64,000 nt of DNA from Pyrrhoderma lamaoense. Its lineage: Eukaryota > Basidiomycota > Agaricomycetes > Hymenochaetales > Hymenochaetaceae. Numbering within the stretch: position 1 is the first letter of the stretch; each line of letters opens with the position of its first letter. Shown in pieces: positions 60,565-64,000 of this stretch. The notes under the pieces are model-generated. The model was not told where the DNA came from, ran no database searches, and was given only the letters and a program-made list of their open reading frames with translations. Made by a program: the position numbers and the translations under genes. The stretch covers positions 83,281-147,280 of the forward strand of contig NBAZ01000033.1 of the NCBI GenBank assembly GCA_002794735.1, given 5' to 3'.

Positions 60565-63027
60565 CTAAGAACATAGAGACTTGTTACTCCAAGAGTTAGT
60601 TTTTAGACTTAATCTTTCCTTGTAGAAGTAAGTTTTGATACCATGCTTCTGCATCCGATCGTGAATTAGGTCCAAAATTTTTACCTTTCCCCAAGAAACC
60701 CCACTGAGTTGTTCCGTATACTTCTCCCTGCAGAAGTTATCAGCGGTGTCCTTGATCACGCTAAATGGCAAATTTTTGTCTTACTGATCAATATAAATCC
60801 CAGGTTCTCGCCCAACAGCAACGACGTAATATCCTTCAACTCTCTGAGAATATGGTAGTTTTCGTATTTGCTCATCTAATCGTCGGCGAATAGTCGCTAA
60901 ACTTGTGCTAAAGCCCCATATAACATTCCGATTTGGGCTTCTGACTTCAAGCGGAGTAGTGGGCTCGGGTACCGCTTCGATAGTTACTTCGGAGTTTGAA
61001 GCTCCAAGTAAAGACACTAGCCTGTTTCCATGATAATATTCAAGAGCCGACCGGAGTCCCTTGAATGACGTGGTAGAGCTTTCTGGGTCATCAGCCTCAC
61101 AATCTCCCGCGAGAACGCTGTACAGGAATGGTGAGTGGGGTTTGTAAGTATTTCTCCCAGGCCATCCCTCACTCTAATGCAAACTGACCTTGAACTGAAA
61201 ATTCCTGTCTGAATCCCTCCTTTCACAACATAGAAAGTATCTGTCGTCATGATATTCTCATACTCTATCTGCGTATAAAGTTCATAAAGTGCTTCATACG
61301 ATGGGTTTACCGTGTCCTAGTAAAAAAAGTATCAAGTTCAGTTGGTAAGATCAGGGTAAAAAATGCAGATACCAAGACAGAAGCAACTAAATTGTCCATA
61401 TCTACAGTGCTTTCGACTTCCGTTTCGTCATTGGACTCAAGTATGCTGAATGAAGGGGATAAAGAATGATCTTGATCCTTCCCATCATAACGGCTTGAAT
61501 CCAGTTTCTCGTCATCGCTCTCGTTAGAGAGACTATCTAGGATCCCTTCGCTATGATCCAAGTATTGTGTGGGTAACTGAAGTAATGAGTATATGCTGAT
61601 ATGATGATAGAGCTAGAAGACATACCAACAATGATAGAGACGTCTCAACCGGTAAGTCTTCGACAGCTACTTGCGTCGTGTCGTCATCGGTACTAAGTTG
61701 TGGTATCTTTCGACAATCAAGACAGTCCTTGCTGTGACTCTCCATAAGACGGTAACTCTCGACTACGTTGGAAGCAGTGGTCTCAATAACCTGAACACCC
61801 TTCTCGAATGATATGATACTACATCTTGATGCTGAGGAAGGAGAAGAGCTAACAGAAGTCGTGCCCGAGTCGCTACTTGTAGCCCTGGACATAGGGGGCA
61901 ATGTTCGAGATATATTCACATTTTCGCTTCGTATATCAGAAGTCGGCGAGACAGATAGCTCCATGCTAGGGCACGCAATTGACACTGAACATGAGCCATT
62001 TTCTAATTGCTGAAGCGACAAAAAGGGTGCGAAATGGTAAGGAATTTGTATTGCTATCCCATCGCCAGCGCACTTGTTAAGCTTGATTTTAACAGTAAGT
62101 GACTGGAAGCTACTTAGTAGGGAGTCAGTCTGCGAAGTATCTGGTCCAGCTTCTCTTTCATTAGCGACGAAGTTTGTAGCTACTTTTACCTCTTCTTCGG
62201 AATATTGACATTTTCTCCTAGAGTAGCAACAGCTGTGTCAACAACAAGCTCCGGCTTTTCTTTCCCAACTCCGTTTGATAATTTTGTACAATCCTTTGTG
62301 GAATCTGCTATGAGTGCATCGTCTTCTTGATTGGCCTCGTTCAGAACAAGCTCAGGCGTTAAAGTATGTTCTCCCTCGCCATTTTCCATCCGAATGGAAC
62401 TGACTTCCGTATCAGACACTGTGTTTTCTGGGACTGCTTTCTCGCTTGATATAACTTCGATCGGATCGGTGCATTCGACGCCATGTGAAGGACGTCTAGC
62501 ATCCTCTGTAGTGCTACTAGGCTGGGATACGATCCCTCGAGGAAATGCTAATTCACAATGCAATTAAAGGGTAAGATCATCAGCTTTAGAGCGGTATAAG
62601 ATGATCTTACAAGAGTAACCAGCGTAACCTGTGTGAGTCCCATTCACATAAGCATAATTTCTGCTATTGTTTATTGAATCTCCATTTTTCGTGTTGGAAA
62701 CACTATTTATAGTATCCCGGATTTGTTGTAAATGACGTTCCCCATATTTCTACTTCCAAAGAATCCCGCAACTGTTCAAGCGAATAATCTATCAGTGATC
62801 TACACATAGATTTTCATTGTGCCTACCTTGATTCCTTACGTTCTTTGCTCCTGTTATCACACAGGCTCATCAGTATTATTAGACCTGCTAGGAGTAGTAA
62901 AACTACGAACCCTTCAACACAGTGTTTTGCAGTGTTCCATTGTTTGTCGTATTGTACTGATCCCTACCAACATCGTGATAGGTATCAAAATTTGCAGTGG
63001 CAGCATCACCGCTTTGTTCGAATGTCA
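60565..63027 (-). CDS. Asn-rich-head protein with two RNase H1 N-terminal-like tails, paralogue P3
   Basis: The start is at 63027 (MTFEQSGDAATANFDTYHDV, then GRDQYNTTNN), very close to the head of the small member A. The second block is FGSRNMGNVIYNKSG, then NTKNGDSINNSRNYAYV. An acidic linker and the conserved middle domain (FQSLTVKIKLNKCAGDGIAI, LSLQQLENGSCSVSIACPSM) follow. The tail holds a first RNase H1 N-like segment (TTDTFYVVKGGIQTGIFSSR) and a second (VEGYYVVAVGREPGIY). The second likely continues past an intron near 60777 into GVSWGKVKILDLIHDRMQKH and ends at 60565. The frame slips in the C3 run at 62716-62718 and near 62203; one added base restores it each time. No catalytic RNase H motif is seen. 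Exon borders are approximate. Confidence 0.58.
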
Positions 63028-64000
63028 TGATGAAGGACAGTCAAAGTAATGCGATGAAGTGTATAAGAGCTTGATATAACAAGAAAAAGGTGATTAATGG
63101 AGTTTTCGATAAGACGAGGAGGTCAATTTATAGTTCTAAGTTGTGACAGTCTTCTCGATGTTGATCACAGAAAAAAGGCATGAAGCTGTAGCCTAACGGG
63201 GAGCCAAGTACACGATGTATTCCTCGAGCTACTACTCAAATTTAGAGCTTTGGATAAGTTCCGAATCTCAAGTACTCAGGCGATTACTGATTTGGGATCA
63301 AGTATGAGGTATTTTCCCTGGGAATCAGGCGCAGAATCTCCCCCAGCCATTGAGCTATATTCAAATACTTTTTTCTGGAGAATGGCGCTTATTTTGATAT
63401 AGGAATTCAATGCTTTCATCAGACTTCAAAGGGTAAGTTTATGTGCAATTCCAAGAAAACATGAGGTCAGGCCATTCACTCAGCGGGATGACTCGTAATG
63501 CATCCCAGAAACACTAGGTTCGTTCTAGCACCATTCAAAAGGAAATGATTCTGTGCAAGAGACGTAGTTGGTGCTTACTTCTTTGTAGCTCCTTACCCCT
63601 AAATGAAGCTTCATTTACCTGAGCCTGTTTAAGGATAGTTCAGGTCAGTCTTATGGAAGCTTTACTGTATAATAAGTCCGAGTCTCTATTGTCTCTAGGC
63701 GCGCATTCCATCGACTTTGTCTCCCATTGATCGGATGTGCTATCTTAAAGTATCCTTACGTAGGACGTAGGAGTTATCGGGAGCTTTTCTTCTCAACATG
63801 TGTGTCTTGTATAATAATAAGGTTGATCTGAATGCTAGGGAACTCAAGAATCATAACCAAGCTCCGACGCGCTTTCCTACCACCCGTAATTCAAGGTTCT
63901 CGCGGTGGTTCAGTCTCGGACTGTTTCAACGACCCTTGTGTTGATATCGAGCCCTATCACTAGTAGATTCACCATCTTATACCCAGCTGTAGGTGTGAAT
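63028..64000. other. Upstream flank of P3, no further gene seen
   Basis: Apart from the P3 TATA-like site, no frame, RNA gene or repeat is supported to the end of the window. Confidence 0.4.
63125..63132 (-). promoter_or_regulatory. TATA-like box of P3
   Basis: Minus-strand CTATAAATT about 98 bp before the ATG at 63027, the same spacing as in the small family members. Confidence 0.45.

Overview
The window is a piece of a filamentous basidiomycete nuclear genome, most likely an Agaricomycete. The evidence is 45-110 nt GT..AG introns in nearly every gene, a C2-NACHT-WD40 NLR, a kinase of the type expanded in mushrooms, a FunK1 kinase relic, an intron-bearing nuclear tRNA-Ala and a fungal kinetochore gene. 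I do not assign a genus. Most of the window looks AT-rich; a GC-rich island lies at about 43.3-45.1 kb.

Layout. 1.5-6.7 kb: one NLR-type STAND gene (+), rebuilt here from about nine exons. 7.6-18.5 kb: a housekeeping cluster. It holds a kinesin (-) and a divergent Sos7-like kinetochore gene (+) separated by 160 bp, a coiled-coil protein (-), SmD1 (+) and a protein kinase (+). 19.4-25 kb: a mitochondrial-type asparaginyl-tRNA synthetase (-) flanked by two small genes for Asn/Gly-rich proteins. 25.7-42.5 kb: gene-poor, repeat-built DNA. A block of about 3.5 kb carrying a convergent pair of small Asn-rich genes occurs three times, twice direct and once inverted. The inverted copy has become a two-domain fusion gene and also carries a MITE whose empty site survives in the sister arm. 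Relics of AsnRS and FunK1 genes lie between the blocks. 43.4-44.6 kb: an alpha/beta hydrolase in an island with strongly C-ending codons. 44.6-48 kb: a long patchwork of nested microsatellites and homopolymers, then tRNA-Ala(TGC). 52.8-54.2 kb: a DNAJC17/Cwc23-type J protein. 55.1-63.0 kb: three tandem paralogues (-) with an Asn-rich head, a conserved middle domain and, in two of them, tails resembling the RNase H1 N-terminal (viroplasmin-type) fold.

Two themes connect the genes. First, at least ten proteins share a head or tail built on the patterns 'G.YNDV.GNQ.NN' and 'GNT(I/L)NSNN...GINFG.I', and many have a TATA box about 100 bp before the ATG. This small-protein family, its segmental amplification and its fusion is the best candidate for something undescribed. 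Its Asn/Gly-rich pseudo-repeats recall fungal amyloid signalling motifs, but that function is inference only. Second, several genes, including housekeeping ones, are broken by single-base deletions, most of them in homopolymer runs. This points to residual sequencing error, and gene breaks in this window should be read with that in mind. Exon coordinates marked as inferred were derived by hand from splice sites and phase.
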